Positions 30,678 through 39,115 of a stretch of 42,177 nucleotides of DNA are shown here, one piece after another (position 1 is the first letter of the stretch; each line of letters starts with the position of its first letter). The position numbers were made by a program, and so were the translations under genes. Location: NCBI GenBank assembly GCA_036272915.1, contig DATAXV010000115.1, positions 1 to 42,177 on the forward strand, read 5' to 3'. Under the pieces are notes generated by a model. That model had not been told where the DNA came from. It did no database searches and saw nothing but the letters and a program-made list of their open reading frames with translations. The stretch is from DATAXV01 sp036272915. GTDB lineage: Bacteria > Chloroflexota > Dormibacteria > Dormibacterales > Dormibacteraceae.

Positions 30678-31226
30678 TCACGATGGATAGATGCTGAGCA
30701 GCGCCTCCCGCTGCCGGGCTAGCTCGTGGAGCCGGTCCACGCCGTCCTCGATCTCCGCGCCGGTGCCCGCCTGCCAGGACTCCGCGGTCAGGGCCAGGAC
30801 CCGGTCGCGCAGCTGCTCGCCGGAGCCGACCAGGCCGAGGTCGAACTCGAGCAGGCGCTCGAGCGTTGCCGTCTCGTCGCGGATCCGTGCCCAGATCCTG
30901 TCCTGACCGGGGGCGGTGAGGGAGCGGATGGTGGACCCGAGCGCGCTCAGCGCCTGCTGGAGGTGCTGCATGGCCCGGAGCTGGGCCATCGGTTCGGGCG
31001 GGGGCAGCGGGTTCTCCGCCGTCAGCGGCGGCACGAAGCGCTCCTGGTACCGCCCGCGGAGGACGCCCATCCGGTCGGCCGCGACGGAGAGCGCGGCACC
31101 CGCCCGCTCTCGGACCAGAAGGTCGTCCGAGCGGGCCTGATTGGTCGAGCTGTAGTAGTTGTAGCCGTAGGCCCCGAGCAGCAGCTGGAGCTGCTGCTCG
31201 AGGCGGCCGGCGGGGCCGCTCGCCAC
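30678..31226 (-). CDS. Helical hypothetical protein in the SPFH operon
   Basis: 182 residues from GTG 31226, six bases after the SPFH stop. No signal peptide or membrane segment; it is strongly helical with regularly spaced Leu and Arg: RLEQQLQLLLGAYGYNYYSS, LVRERAGAALSVAADRMGVLRGRYQERF, AMQHLQQALSALGSTIRSL and ELARQREALLSIYPS, so a helical bundle or coiled coil is expected. A Pro-rich gap near 75-85 divides it. I do not recognise a family. The tight link to the SPFH gene suggests a partner acting with that membrane scaffold. Confidence 0.75.
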   Translation of the reverse strand: MASGPAGRLEQQLQLLLGAYGYNYYSSTNQARSDDLLVRERAGAALSVAADRMGVLRGRYQERFVPPLTAENPLPPPEPMAQLRAMQHLQQALSALGSTIRSLTAPGQDRIWARIRDETATLERLLEFDLGLVGSGEQLRDRVLALTAESWQAGTGAEIEDGVDRLHELARQREALLSIYPS

Positions 31227-31232
31227 CGGCGG

Positions 31233-32108
31233 CTAGTTGCCCGACTGCGGCTTGGCGGCCTTGGCGTCGTCGCTGGCCGGCGGCTCGACGCCGACGTAGC
31301 CGTTCGCGCCCTCCACCTGCTGGACGCCACCGATCTGGAAGGGGGCGCCGACCGCGACGTTGGGGGCCGAGACCAGCTTGTTGGTCGCCATCCAGAGGGC
31401 GGTGAAGTAGCGGATGCTCTCGACCGGGCTCAGGCCGAAGATGTTGAAGCCGATCAGCTCCCGCATCCGGTCGTCGGTCGGGGAGATCAGCACCTTGACG
31501 TCGTTCAGGGTGATGCCGTAGATCGACAGCGTCTGCTGGACCTGCTCGCCGATGACCTGGGTCAGCTGGTCCATGCGCTCGTTGAGCGAGGCCAGCGGCG
31601 TCACCTGCACGACCCGGTTGATGGCCTGCTCGATGACCGGGGCAGCGTACCGGTTGATGTCGGCGGCGCTGATGGTGTGGCCGTTGACGGGCATGTGCTG
31701 GAGCAGCAGGAGCGCGTTCTCGCGGCTCTCCACGTGCACGTAGTAGGAGACCGAGTACTTGGTCTGGGCCATCTCCTTGGAGTAGGCGACGCCCTCGGTC
31801 CGGATCACCAGCTTGGACCGGTTGATGTAGATGACCTCGTACTGCCAGGGGCTCTGGCCGCCGTAGAAGGCCTGCTGGAAGGAGCCGATCAGAGGCCGGT
31901 CGCCGGTCTGCACCGGGTACTGGCCGGTCTCGTAGGCCTGGATGATCGCGCCGCGGGACTTGAGGATCCCGAAGTGGTTGCTCTCCACTGTCAGCAGCGA
32001 GCCGTTGATGATGTCGTTGTGGGGGTAGTGCCAGAGCAGTATCTCGGGACCGATCGCCTCTGACCCGTCATCGGCCATCGTCGAAATAACGTTGCGCACT
32101 CCGGGCAT
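31233..32108 (-). CDS. SPFH-domain (band 7) protein, YdjI-like
   Basis: 291 residues from ATG 32108, with AAGGAGG nine bases upstream. The SPFH core covers about 20-215: EILLWHYPHNDIINGSLLTV, AIIQAYETGQYPVQTGDRP, YINRSKLVIRTEGVAYSKEM, a run of hydrophobic beta strands, then the helical ERMDQLTQVIGEQVQQTLSI and the LNDVKVLISPTDDRMRELIGF end. This is the YdjI/virion-core-like branch found in Bacillus and Actinomycetota, which scaffolds membrane stress-response complexes. No transmembrane segment is seen. The C-terminus is short (EPPASDDAKAAKPQSGN) with no zinc-ribbon tail. First gene of an operon with a helical partner. Confidence 0.88.
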   Translation of the reverse strand: MPGVRNVISTMADDGSEAIGPEILLWHYPHNDIINGSLLTVESNHFGILKSRGAIIQAYETGQYPVQTGDRPLIGSFQQAFYGGQSPWQYEVIYINRSKLVIRTEGVAYSKEMAQTKYSVSYYVHVESRENALLLLQHMPVNGHTISAADINRYAAPVIEQAINRVVQVTPLASLNERMDQLTQVIGEQVQQTLSIYGITLNDVKVLISPTDDRMRELIGFNIFGLSPVESIRYFTALWMATNKLVSAPNVAVGAPFQIGGVQQVEGANGYVGVEPPASDDAKAAKPQSGN

Positions 32109-32287
32109 CGCCGCGGACCTCCTTGCAAAACCGGTGGGGAGTGGGAGTCGTCCAGCGGAAGGGTAGCTACTGCGCCTTCCGACGGGGATTAACGTTTGCG
32201 CTCCACGGCCGGGTCGCCCCGCCCTCCCCCTCCGGCTTGCGGATCGCCGCCAAATGCATAGCGACTCTATGCATCCCCCGCGCGGTG

Positions 32288-32845
32288 CGGGGAAGGAGGA
32301 CGTTGAGTCCGACCACACCGACGTCGTCCTCGACAGCGCCCAGCCGATGGAGCCGGCGGCCCGAGGCGCGGTGCTTCACGCCGACAACGCCCCGGTCGGC
32401 ATGGGCGACATGAGCACCTCCTCCCTCCACCTCCTCTTCAGGGCGATCCGGAAGCACTCGACGGCCGCCCTCTCCGGAGAGGGCGGTGGCCGGGCACGCT
32501 ACTCCGGCCCGAGCTGGAGCCGTCTCGACCTAGGCCGCGCTGGAGGAGAGCTACCGCACGGCGCCGGCCGACGTGCCCCGGCTTGAGGGCGACGACGCTC
32601 GGGAGCGGCGGATGCGCGAGATCTGCCACCCCCACATGACCCGCTTCCTCCCCCGCCTGCTCGACCGCACGGACCGGATGAGCATGGCCGTCGGGCCCGA
32701 GGTCCGGGTCCCCTTCTGCGACCACCGCCCGGTCGAGTATGTGTTCAACACACCCTGGTCGATGAAGACCTTCGACCGTGACCGGGTGGCGGCGCTCTCG
32801 GTCAACGGCTGGCTGGCCGACCTCAGGCCCACATTGGCGCTCTGA
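32288..32845 (+). pseudogene. asnB: Decayed asparagine synthetase (asnB) remnant
   Basis: Two fragments in different frames spell parts of the synthetase domain of glutamine-hydrolysing asparagine synthetase. Fragment one (about 32311-32480, frame of 32254) has DHTDVVLDSAQ and MGDMSTSSLHLLFRAIRKHS, ending ALSGEG where AsnB has S-G-E-x-A-D-E. Fragment two (32534-32845, next frame) has ERRMREICHPHMTRFLPRLL, DRTDRMSMAVGPEVRVPFC and EYVFNTPWSMKTFD. The glutaminase domain, the A-T-P-binding S-G-G-x-D-S and the C-terminus are missing; the two pieces differ by a frameshift and a deletion. It is clearly a dead gene. The 32109-32287 gap before it shows no other feature. Confidence 0.8.
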
Positions 32846-32874
32846 CGGATCCGACCTTGCGCGACGATGTGGAC

Positions 32875-33358
32875 ATGCCCGATCGCGGACTGCCGGCCGA
32901 GGCCGATCGCCTGGCCCTCGCCGTGCATCGGCTCAGCCGGAGCCTGCAGCCGGTGGTCGGCGAGGACGGCACCACACTGCCCCAGGTGATGCTGCTGGCG
33001 CTGGTCCTGGATCGGGGACCGATGCGGATCACCGACCTCGCCGAGCTGGTCCCCTGCTCGCAGCCGGCCGCCACCGTGATCGTCGGCCCGGCTGGAGGCG
33101 AAGGGCCTCCTCTCCCGGCACCCCGACGCCCGAGACCGGCGCGCGTCGCTGATCGAGCTCACCGAGGAGGGGTGCGAGGAGTTCCGGCGGCTGCGCCGGG
33201 TCAGGACGGCGACGCTGCTCCGGCGCATCTCCCGGCTCGAGCCGCGGGACCCTCAGGAGCTGCTCCGGGCGCTGCCCGTGCTGGAGCGCCTCGCCGCCGA
33301 GCCTCCCCCGCAGGCGACGCGGCGCCGGGACCCGGAGCTTCCCGAACCGGTCAGGTAG
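32875..33358 (+). pseudogene. MarR-family regulator disrupted by a +1 frameshift
   Basis: From ATG 32875 the first 70 residues read as a MarR N-terminal half (LAVHRLSRSLQPVV, LPQVMLLALVLDRGPMRITDLAELVPCSQPAATVIV). One extra base near 33085-33088 (GGCC where three are expected) moves translation out; in the next frame 33089-33358 continues RLEAKGLLSRHPDARDRRAS, LIELTEEGCEEFRRL, then helical tail to a stop at 33356. Rejoined, it gives about 160 residues, a normal MarR length. It is either a real pseudogene or an assembly error in a GC run. The stop overlaps the convergent alcohol dehydrogenase gene by eight bases. Confidence 0.8.
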
Positions 33359-34400
33359 CTCGGGCGTCCCCGTCCCCGTTCCAGGCCAGGCGGGCGAAGG
33401 CGCGGAACTTCTCCTCGTCGAAGGGACGGGGGAGCCCGGGGATGCCGGTGCTGTTCGGCGCCGTGGTCAGGGCGAACTCCATGTCGTCCCAGGTCAGGCC
33501 GGTCTCCTCGACCCGGCGCGGCAGCCCGGCCCGGACCCGGTAGCGGTCGAGGACCTGGATGAAGTCTTCCGCGCGCGGTCCCACCGGCAGGCCCCGGCCG
33601 AGGTCGGTGCCGGCGATGACCTCGTCGCCCCAGTACTCCAGCGTGGGGAAGCCGCAGATCAGGTTGAAGCCGTCGTGGGAGGTGCCGGCGCAGATGCCCA
33701 TCGGCCGCGAAAAGGCGTGGGCGAGGCCGAGGACGGTGGTGTCGAAGGCGATCGCGGCCCGGATCGACGCCTCCACCAGGAGCGCCCGGTCAGGCTTCTC
33801 CCGCTCCGACTGCTCGGCGAGGATGGTCACCGTCCTCCGCGCGTTGTGCGCCGAGACCTCGTTGCTCCGGCGGCTGAGCAGCGACTCCATGCCGTGGACG
33901 AGGGAGTCGCCGGCGTGCTGGGCGATGACGGCCCCGTCGACCAGGTTCAGCAGCTCCGGCGCCACCCAGACCTCGCGGGAGCGGAGCCAGGACTCGGAGC
34001 GCCCCTCCCGCCAGCGGGGCCGGGTCGGGCTCTCGAACATCGTGAACGGCGTCACCGCCCGGTAGGGCTCGGGGCCGCAGGGGACGGAGACGATCTCGAG
34101 CCGCCTCCCGCTCCGTTCCCAGTGCCGGTACACGGCCAGCCTGGCGGTGTCGATGGCGACTCCCGAGCCGGCCGCGATGACGACGCCGGCACGGGTGGCC
34201 TGGATCTTGCGCGCGATCGCGTCCGCCTCCGGCACCGTGGGCCGGCCCGGGACCTCATGGACGTCGGCCGCCCGCTCCACCAGCCTGCGCGCCGGCGCCA
34301 TGGCCCGGGTCACCGGGTCGATGACGAGCACGTGGGTCTCGCCCACCGAGGGCAGGCCGTCGCGCCAGAAGGCTAGATCTCGATCAGGGTTCGCGGGCAT
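33351..34400 (-). CDS. Iron-containing alcohol dehydrogenase family protein
   Basis: 349 residues. Dinucleotide region VVIAAGSGVAIDTARLAVYRH (G-G-G-S variant), and metal ligands: Asp and His in AQHAGDSLVHGMESLL, His in GLAHAFSRPMGICAG and His in GTSHDGFNL. This is the fold of Fe-dependent alcohol dehydrogenases, including maleylacetate reductases and dehydroquinate-synthase relatives. It reduces or oxidises a small alcohol/ketone with NAD(P). ATG 34400 overlaps the end of the M24 gene by 28 bases, a long overlap that suggests coupling. The 3' end overlaps the broken marR gene. Substrate unknown. Confidence 0.87.
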   Translation of the reverse strand: MPANPDRDLAFWRDGLPSVGETHVLVIDPVTRAMAPARRLVERAADVHEVPGRPTVPEADAIARKIQATRAGVVIAAGSGVAIDTARLAVYRHWERSGRRLEIVSVPCGPEPYRAVTPFTMFESPTRPRWREGRSESWLRSREVWVAPELLNLVDGAVIAQHAGDSLVHGMESLLSRRSNEVSAHNARRTVTILAEQSEREKPDRALLVEASIRAAIAFDTTVLGLAHAFSRPMGICAGTSHDGFNLICGFPTLEYWGDEVIAGTDLGRGLPVGPRAEDFIQVLDRYRVRAGLPRRVEETGLTWDDMEFALTTAPNSTGIPGLPRPFDEEKFRAFARLAWNGDGDARAT

Positions 34401-35440
34401 TGCGTCAGCACCTCACATCCGTCGCCGGTCAGCAGCACCACGTCCTCGATCCGGACCCCGCCGAAGCCGGGGACGTAGATCGCCGGCTCGACGGCCAGCA
34501 CCATCCCCTCCTCGAGCAGGACCCCGTCGTGGGGCGAGACCCGCGGCCACTCGTGCTGGTCGAGCCCGATCGAGTGGCCCAGCGAGTGCTGGAAGTTGTC
34601 GCCGTAGCCGGCACCCGTGATCACGTCCCTGGCCAGCGCGTCCGCCTCCCTGCCGGTGAGGCCGGGCCGGATCGACCGCTCGGCCGCCTCCAGCGCGCAC
34701 AGGACGACGTTGTAGATCTCCCGGAAGCGCGGCGTGGCCGGCCCGATGTGGACCGTGCGGGTCAGGTCCGATCGGTAGCCGCCGGCGGTCGGCGAGATGT
34801 CCATCACCACCGGGTCGCCCGGGGCCAGCTCCCGCGCCGTCGGGGCGGAGTGCGGCAACGAGCTGCGGGGGCCCGACCCGACGAGCACGTCGACGGCGCT
34901 CTTCTCCGCCCCCAGCCGGCGCTCGATGAGCTCGACCATCCCCGCCACCAGGCGCTCGCTCATGCCCACGCGGAGCTCGCCGATCACCTCCTCGGCGACG
35001 GCGTCGGCATAGCCGTGGGCCTGGCGGAGAAGGGCGATCTCCTCGGCGTCCTTGCGGCTGCGGAGGCGGTCGACGACGCCGCGCAGCGGCACCGGCGCCC
35101 GGCCCCGGCCGGCCAGGTCGAGGTACTGGGCGGCGGTGGTCCGCTGCGGATCGATGGCAAGGCTCCCGGGCTCTCCCTCGAGGGCGCCGAGCACGTCGGT
35201 CCAGAGGGTGGCCGGCTGGGAGTCGCTCCTGACCTCGACCCCCGCCACCTGCGCCGACGCCTGCTCCCGGTACCGGAAGTCGACGAACAGCCGGGACCGC
35301 TCGGCGACGAGGAGCACCGCGGTGCTGCCGGCGAACCCGCTCAGGTAGCGGACCTCGGCCGGATTGGTGACCAGGAGCCGGTCCGCGCCCCCGTCCCGGA
35401 CCAGCGAGAGAACCGCCGAACGCCGCCCCACGTAGTCCAC
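34373..35440 (-). CDS. M24 aminopeptidase / Xaa-Pro peptidase (pepP/creatinase fold)
   Basis: 355 residues. N-terminal creatinase-like domain (RYLSGFAGSTAVLLVAERSR...DFRYREQASA) and pita-bread catalytic domain. Metal ligands are visible: two Asp in PVVMDISPTAGGYRSDLTRT, His in FQHSLGHSIGLDQHEWP, Glu in MVLAVEPAIYVPG and Glu in GVRIEDVVLL. Most close relatives cut X-Pro dipeptides or act on creatine-like substrates. It is the first gene of a minus-strand pair with the iron-type dehydrogenase, divergent from the LLM oxidoreductase, and adjacent to an oligopeptide-type transporter, which supports a peptide or amino-compound degradation role. Confidence 0.9.
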   Translation of the reverse strand: MDYVGRRSAVLSLVRDGGADRLLVTNPAEVRYLSGFAGSTAVLLVAERSRLFVDFRYREQASAQVAGVEVRSDSQPATLWTDVLGALEGEPGSLAIDPQRTTAAQYLDLAGRGRAPVPLRGVVDRLRSRKDAEEIALLRQAHGYADAVAEEVIGELRVGMSERLVAGMVELIERRLGAEKSAVDVLVGSGPRSSLPHSAPTARELAPGDPVVMDISPTAGGYRSDLTRTVHIGPATPRFREIYNVVLCALEAAERSIRPGLTGREADALARDVITGAGYGDNFQHSLGHSIGLDQHEWPRVSPHDGVLLEEGMVLAVEPAIYVPGFGGVRIEDVVLLTGDGCEVLTQCPRTLIEI

Positions 35441-35574
35441 GCCGCCTCCTCCTCCTCGCTTCCGACGGCAGGAATTTCGCCAGATAGAATACCATGCCGT
35501 TGGCCGGAACCTCCCTTCGCGGAGGGTCGGAGCCGGCGCGGACCGGTGTTCGAGGCGCGAGAGAGGAGGCCCCT
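35441..35574. promoter_or_regulatory. Divergent promoter region M24 peptidase / LLM oxidoreductase
   Basis: TAGAAT (35485-35490) fits a plus-strand -10 element; no good -35 is found at 17 bases. If used, the LLM message would have an untranslated leader of about 78 bases. AGGAGG (35564-35569) precedes ATG 35575 by five to six bases and decides that start over an in-frame ATG at 35494, which would lie upstream of the transcript start. Confidence 0.42.
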
Positions 35575-36528
35575 ATGAGAGTCGGCGTCGCCATCCCCAC
35601 CTACGACCTGGAGACGGGCCGGCCGCTCCCCCTTCGCCAGGTCGCCGAGCAGGCCCAGCGCGCAGAGGCGCTGGGCTTCCACTCCGCCTGGGTCATGGAC
35701 CACCTCTGGCTGGAGCGCGACGGGGTCCGGGTCGGGGCCCACGAGCCCAACGTGACGCTCGGCTACATCGCCGCCCTCACCTCCACGATCACCCTCGGCG
35801 TGCTCGTCCTGGGCAACGCCTTCCGCCCGCTGAGCCAGCTCGCCCGCGAGACGGCGGCCCTCGCCGACGCCCTCCCCGGGCGCTTCGTGCTTGGCCTCGG
35901 CTGCGGCTCCCAGCCGGCCGAGCACCGGGCCTTCGGCCTCCCCTTCGAGCGGAGGGTGGGCCGCCTCGAGAGCACCCTGCGCGCCCTGCCCCCGCTGCTC
36001 CGCGGGGAGCGCCTGGATCGCCGGGACGACTTCATCGACCTCGACGACGCCAGCATCCTCACGACCCGACCGGCGCCGCCGATCTGGGTCGCCGGCTTCG
36101 GGCCCCGGATGCTGCGCATCACGGCCGCCCACGCCGACGGCTGGAACAGCGCCTGGCACGGCCCCGACCACTCCACCTTCGCCTCCCAGCTGGCCGTGGT
36201 GCGCCGCGAGCTGGCCGCCGCCGGCCGGACCGAGGGCGCCTTCGAGGTGACGGCCGGCCTGGCCATGCTCCCGCTCGAGGGAGAGGCGCTCGAGCGCGCG
36301 GCGGCCCGCGCCGACGGCCTGCGGCCGCGCACCGCCGGCCCCTCCTGGCCCTCGCCGGCCCGGGAGCGGATGATCACCGGCGGGCCGGAGCAGCTGGCCG
36401 AGGCGGTGCGGAGATACGAGGCGATCGGCGCGACCCACGTCATCCTCAACCTGTCCCCGAGCCCCTTCGGCCTGCTCGACCCCGCCCTGCCGGAGCGGGC
36501 GGCGGCGATGCTCGGCCACCTCGCATAG
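35575..36528 (+). CDS. LLM-class flavin-dependent oxidoreductase
   Basis: 317 residues from ATG 35575. Typical luciferase-like TIM barrel: MRVGVAIPTYDLETGRPLPL, AQRAEALGFHSAWVMDHLW, TSTITLGVLVLGNAFRPLSQLARETAALADALPGRFVLGLGCG and PIWVAGFGPRMLRITAAHADGWN. Cofactor is FMN or F420; the sequence does not decide. Members include F420-dependent reductases and alkane/nitrilotriacetate-type monooxygenases. The gene lies between a divergent peptidase/dehydrogenase pair and an IclR regulator upstream of an ABC importer, so it may modify the compound that importer brings in. Confidence 0.9.
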   Translation: MRVGVAIPTYDLETGRPLPLRQVAEQAQRAEALGFHSAWVMDHLWLERDGVRVGAHEPNVTLGYIAALTSTITLGVLVLGNAFRPLSQLARETAALADALPGRFVLGLGCGSQPAEHRAFGLPFERRVGRLESTLRALPPLLRGERLDRRDDFIDLDDASILTTRPAPPIWVAGFGPRMLRITAAHADGWNSAWHGPDHSTFASQLAVVRRELAAAGRTEGAFEVTAGLAMLPLEGEALERAAARADGLRPRTAGPSWPSPARERMITGGPEQLAEAVRRYEAIGATHVILNLSPSPFGLLDPALPERAAAMLGHLA

Positions 36529-36534
36529 CGGCGG

Positions 36535-36570
36535 TTGCAGCTGCCGGTTCCAACCAATAGAATCCGTTTG
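36535..36570 (+). promoter_or_regulatory. Promoter of the IclR gene, predicted leaderless
   Basis: TTGCAG (36535-36540), 17-base spacer, TAGAAT (36558-36563). The seventh base after the -10 is the G of the GTG start at 36570, so transcription would begin on the start codon, and no Shine-Dalgarno is present. Confidence 0.6.
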
Positions 36571-37337
36571 TGGCCAGCGAAACGGGGACCGGCCCCGCCG
36601 AGCAGTCGGGCGGGTACCTGAGCCGCCTGGTGGACGTGCTCGAGGTGGTGAGCAGCGGCAGGGCGCTGACGCTGACCGAGGTCGCCAGCGAGACGGGCAT
36701 CCCTCCCAGCACCGCCCACCGCCTGCTCGGGCTGCTCCTCGACCGCGGCTACGCCCGCCGTCTCGAGGGAACGCGCGGCTTCGTCGCCGGGCCCAGCCTC
36801 CAGCGCATCGGGCTGCGGGCGCTCTCCCAGCGCCAGGGGCGCTTCGACGAGGTCGTGCGCGAGATCGCCGGCCGCACCGGGGAGAGCGTCTCCCTGGGCA
36901 TGCTCCAGGGCCGGGAGATCGTGCTCGTCAGCCGTCGCGAGTCCGACCACCCGCTCCGCTACGTCATCAGCGTCGGCGATCCGGTCGCGATCGACGCCAC
37001 CGCCATGGGCATGGTCGTCGTCGCCAGCTCCACCGAGGAGCAGCGGGGGCGGCTGCTGCGCCGGCTGCCCGACGGGGGCGCGGCCTTCCTCGAGGAGCGC
37101 GCCGGGGAGCTGCGCGAGGCCGCTCGCCGCGGCTACGCGATCTGGGAGAACAGCGGCGAGGTGGTCGGACTCATGTGCGTGGCCGTACCCCTGCTCGACG
37201 CCGATCGCGAGGTCATCGGCGGCATCTCCGTGGCCGGGCCCACGGTCCGCTTCTCGCGGCGGGCGGCGCAGGCGACGGTGGCCCACCTGCAGCGGGCCGC
37301 CGCCGGTCTTTCCGACGGATTCATCGGTCCCTGGTAG
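36570..37337 (+). CDS. IclR family transcriptional regulator
   Basis: 255 residues from GTG 36570. N-terminal winged helix (LSRLVDVLEVVSSGRALTLTEVASETGIPPSTAHRLLGLLLDRGYARR, about 11-60) and a C-terminal effector-binding domain (GRTGESVSLGMLQGREIVLV, AIDATAMGMVVVASSTEEQ, YAIWENSGEVVGLMCVAVPL, IGGISVAGPTVRF), the signature of IclR proteins that sense small carboxylates or aromatic compounds. It sits 98 bases upstream of the ABC transporter genes and is probably their regulator, directly or through divergent operators. The expected effector is a substrate of the locus. Confidence 0.94.
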   Translation: MASETGTGPAEQSGGYLSRLVDVLEVVSSGRALTLTEVASETGIPPSTAHRLLGLLLDRGYARRLEGTRGFVAGPSLQRIGLRALSQRQGRFDEVVREIAGRTGESVSLGMLQGREIVLVSRRESDHPLRYVISVGDPVAIDATAMGMVVVASSTEEQRGRLLRRLPDGGAAFLEERAGELREAARRGYAIWENSGEVVGLMCVAVPLLDADREVIGGISVAGPTVRFSRRAAQATVAHLQRAAAGLSDGFIGPW

Positions 37338-37435
37338 GGCGATGTGACCGTGGTTCCACGGGTGCGGCGAGCGACAGAGTAGACCCTGACCGGCTCGGGG
37401 GTGAGCGTAGAGAAGCGCAGCTGAGGAGGAGAGAC

Positions 37436-39091
37436 ATGGACACGGATGTTCCGCGCGACCTGGTGTTCCGAGAGTTGAGGGGGCGGATGGATCGCCGGCG
37501 GTTCCTGGGGGTCGCGGGCGCGACGTCGCTGTCGGCGGTGCTGGCCGCGTGTGGCGCCTCCGCCGGTCCCGCCTCGGGGAAGAAGAACGGCAAGGCCTGG
37601 GCCAAGGCCCCGGTCACCTTCGTCTTCCTCGACACGCAGGACCCGAGCCATCTCGACCCCGCCCTGGAGGACGAGTTCGACTCCTTCAACATGATCCGGA
37701 ACGTCTACGACCCGCTGGTCTGGACCGACGAGGCCCGCTCCAAGCTGGTGCCCTGGCTGGCCACCTCGTGGGAGTCGTCAAGCGACGGGCTGACGCACAC
37801 CTTCCACCTCCGGTCGGGGGTCACCTTCCACGACGGGTCGTCGCTCGACGCCAGCGCGGTCAAGCTCAGCCTCGACCGCTACAAGGCGATCGGCGCCCCC
37901 GGCGAGGGCTACCTGCTCGCCGACATGGCCAGCGTCACCGTGGTCGACCCGACGACGGTCCAGGTCAGGATGAGCACGCCCGACACCTGGTTCCCGGCCC
38001 ACGTGACCAAGTTCCCGATCATGAGCGGCCAGGCGATCACCCAGAACCGGACCGCGAGCGATCCCTGGGCTCAGACCTACTTCGCCTCCCACGCCGTCGG
38101 CTGCGGCGCCTACAAGTTCGTCAGCTGGCAGAAGGGCGTCGCCATCACCCTGGAGAAGAACGCGAGCTGGTGGCGCGGCTGGCAGCCGGGCTCGATCGAC
38201 AAGGTGATCATCAAGCCGACCCCGGAGAGCTCGACGCGGGTCGAGTTGATCGAGAGCGGCCAGGCCGACTTCTGCACCGAATGGGCGGTCGGCGACGCCG
38301 TCACCGTCGGCGGCAAGTCCGGCTTCACCCTGCGCAAGTACAAGACCTACGACACCGACCCGATCGTCTACTACAACCAGAAGAAGCCGCCGTTCGACAA
38401 CGTCAAGGTCCGCCAGGCGCTCCAGTACGCCTTCGACTACGAGGCCATGGGACGGTACTTCCAGGGCTACTCGTCGGGCATGGCCGGGCCCTTCCCGCCC
38501 TTCTACCCGAACGCGGACAGGAGCCTGACCCTCTTCAAGCAGGATGTGAGCAAGGCCAAGTCGATGCTCCACGCGGCCGGGGTCAGCCCCTCCAGCCTGG
38601 ACATCACCTACATGGCCGCCAGCGGCTACGACGACCTGGTCACCGCCGGCACCATCGTCCAGTCCTCCTTAAAGGAGGTCGGGGTCAAGGTCTCCGTGCA
38701 GCAGCTGCCCTTCCCGCAGATCGAGGCCGCCTACAGCAACGCCTCGACGGCGGCGATGATGACCGCGATCTACAACTCGCCGTTCACCCTCGACCCGACG
38801 CAGTTCCTGTCCTCGTTCCTGCCCACCAACTCGACCTCGATCTTCAGCAACTACAACAACCCGGCGGTGGCGAACCTGATCAACAAGATCGAGGCCACGG
38901 CCGACAAGTCGGAGCAGCAGACGCTGCTGAACCAGGTCCAGAAGCAGATCCGCGACGACGCGCCCTGCATCTTCGGCGCCACCCCGGAGACGCTGATCCC
39001 GGTCCCCGACTTCGTCCACGGCTACGTCATGCAGACCACCGACTACCGCTTCCCGTGCCTCTTCTACCTGCTCCGGGTCATCGAGCACTGA
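37436..39091 (+). CDS. Peptide-type ABC transporter substrate-binding lipoprotein
   Basis: 551 residues from ATG 37436, with AGGAGG nearby. After a short N-terminal extension comes RRRFLGVAGATSLSAVLAACG: a twin-arginine signal with lipobox LAAC, so a Tat-exported lipid-anchored binding protein. The family 5 solute-binding pattern follows: LDTQDPSHLDPAL, NVYDPLVWTDEARSKLVPWLATSW, TFHLRSGVTFHDGS, and the two-lobed fold to YLLRVI. Binds oligopeptides, nickel or other small compounds; the pocket is not readable. First gene of the transporter operon, in the order binding protein, two permeases, ATPase. Confidence 0.95.
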   Translation: MDTDVPRDLVFRELRGRMDRRRFLGVAGATSLSAVLAACGASAGPASGKKNGKAWAKAPVTFVFLDTQDPSHLDPALEDEFDSFNMIRNVYDPLVWTDEARSKLVPWLATSWESSSDGLTHTFHLRSGVTFHDGSSLDASAVKLSLDRYKAIGAPGEGYLLADMASVTVVDPTTVQVRMSTPDTWFPAHVTKFPIMSGQAITQNRTASDPWAQTYFASHAVGCGAYKFVSWQKGVAITLEKNASWWRGWQPGSIDKVIIKPTPESSTRVELIESGQADFCTEWAVGDAVTVGGKSGFTLRKYKTYDTDPIVYYNQKKPPFDNVKVRQALQYAFDYEAMGRYFQGYSSGMAGPFPPFYPNADRSLTLFKQDVSKAKSMLHAAGVSPSSLDITYMAASGYDDLVTAGTIVQSSLKEVGVKVSVQQLPFPQIEAAYSNASTAAMMTAIYNSPFTLDPTQFLSSFLPTNSTSIFSNYNNPAVANLINKIEATADKSEQQTLLNQVQKQIRDDAPCIFGATPETLIPVPDFVHGYVMQTTDYRFPCLFYLLRVIEH

Positions 39092-39115
39092 GGCCCATGA
39101 GGTGATCGGACCCGG

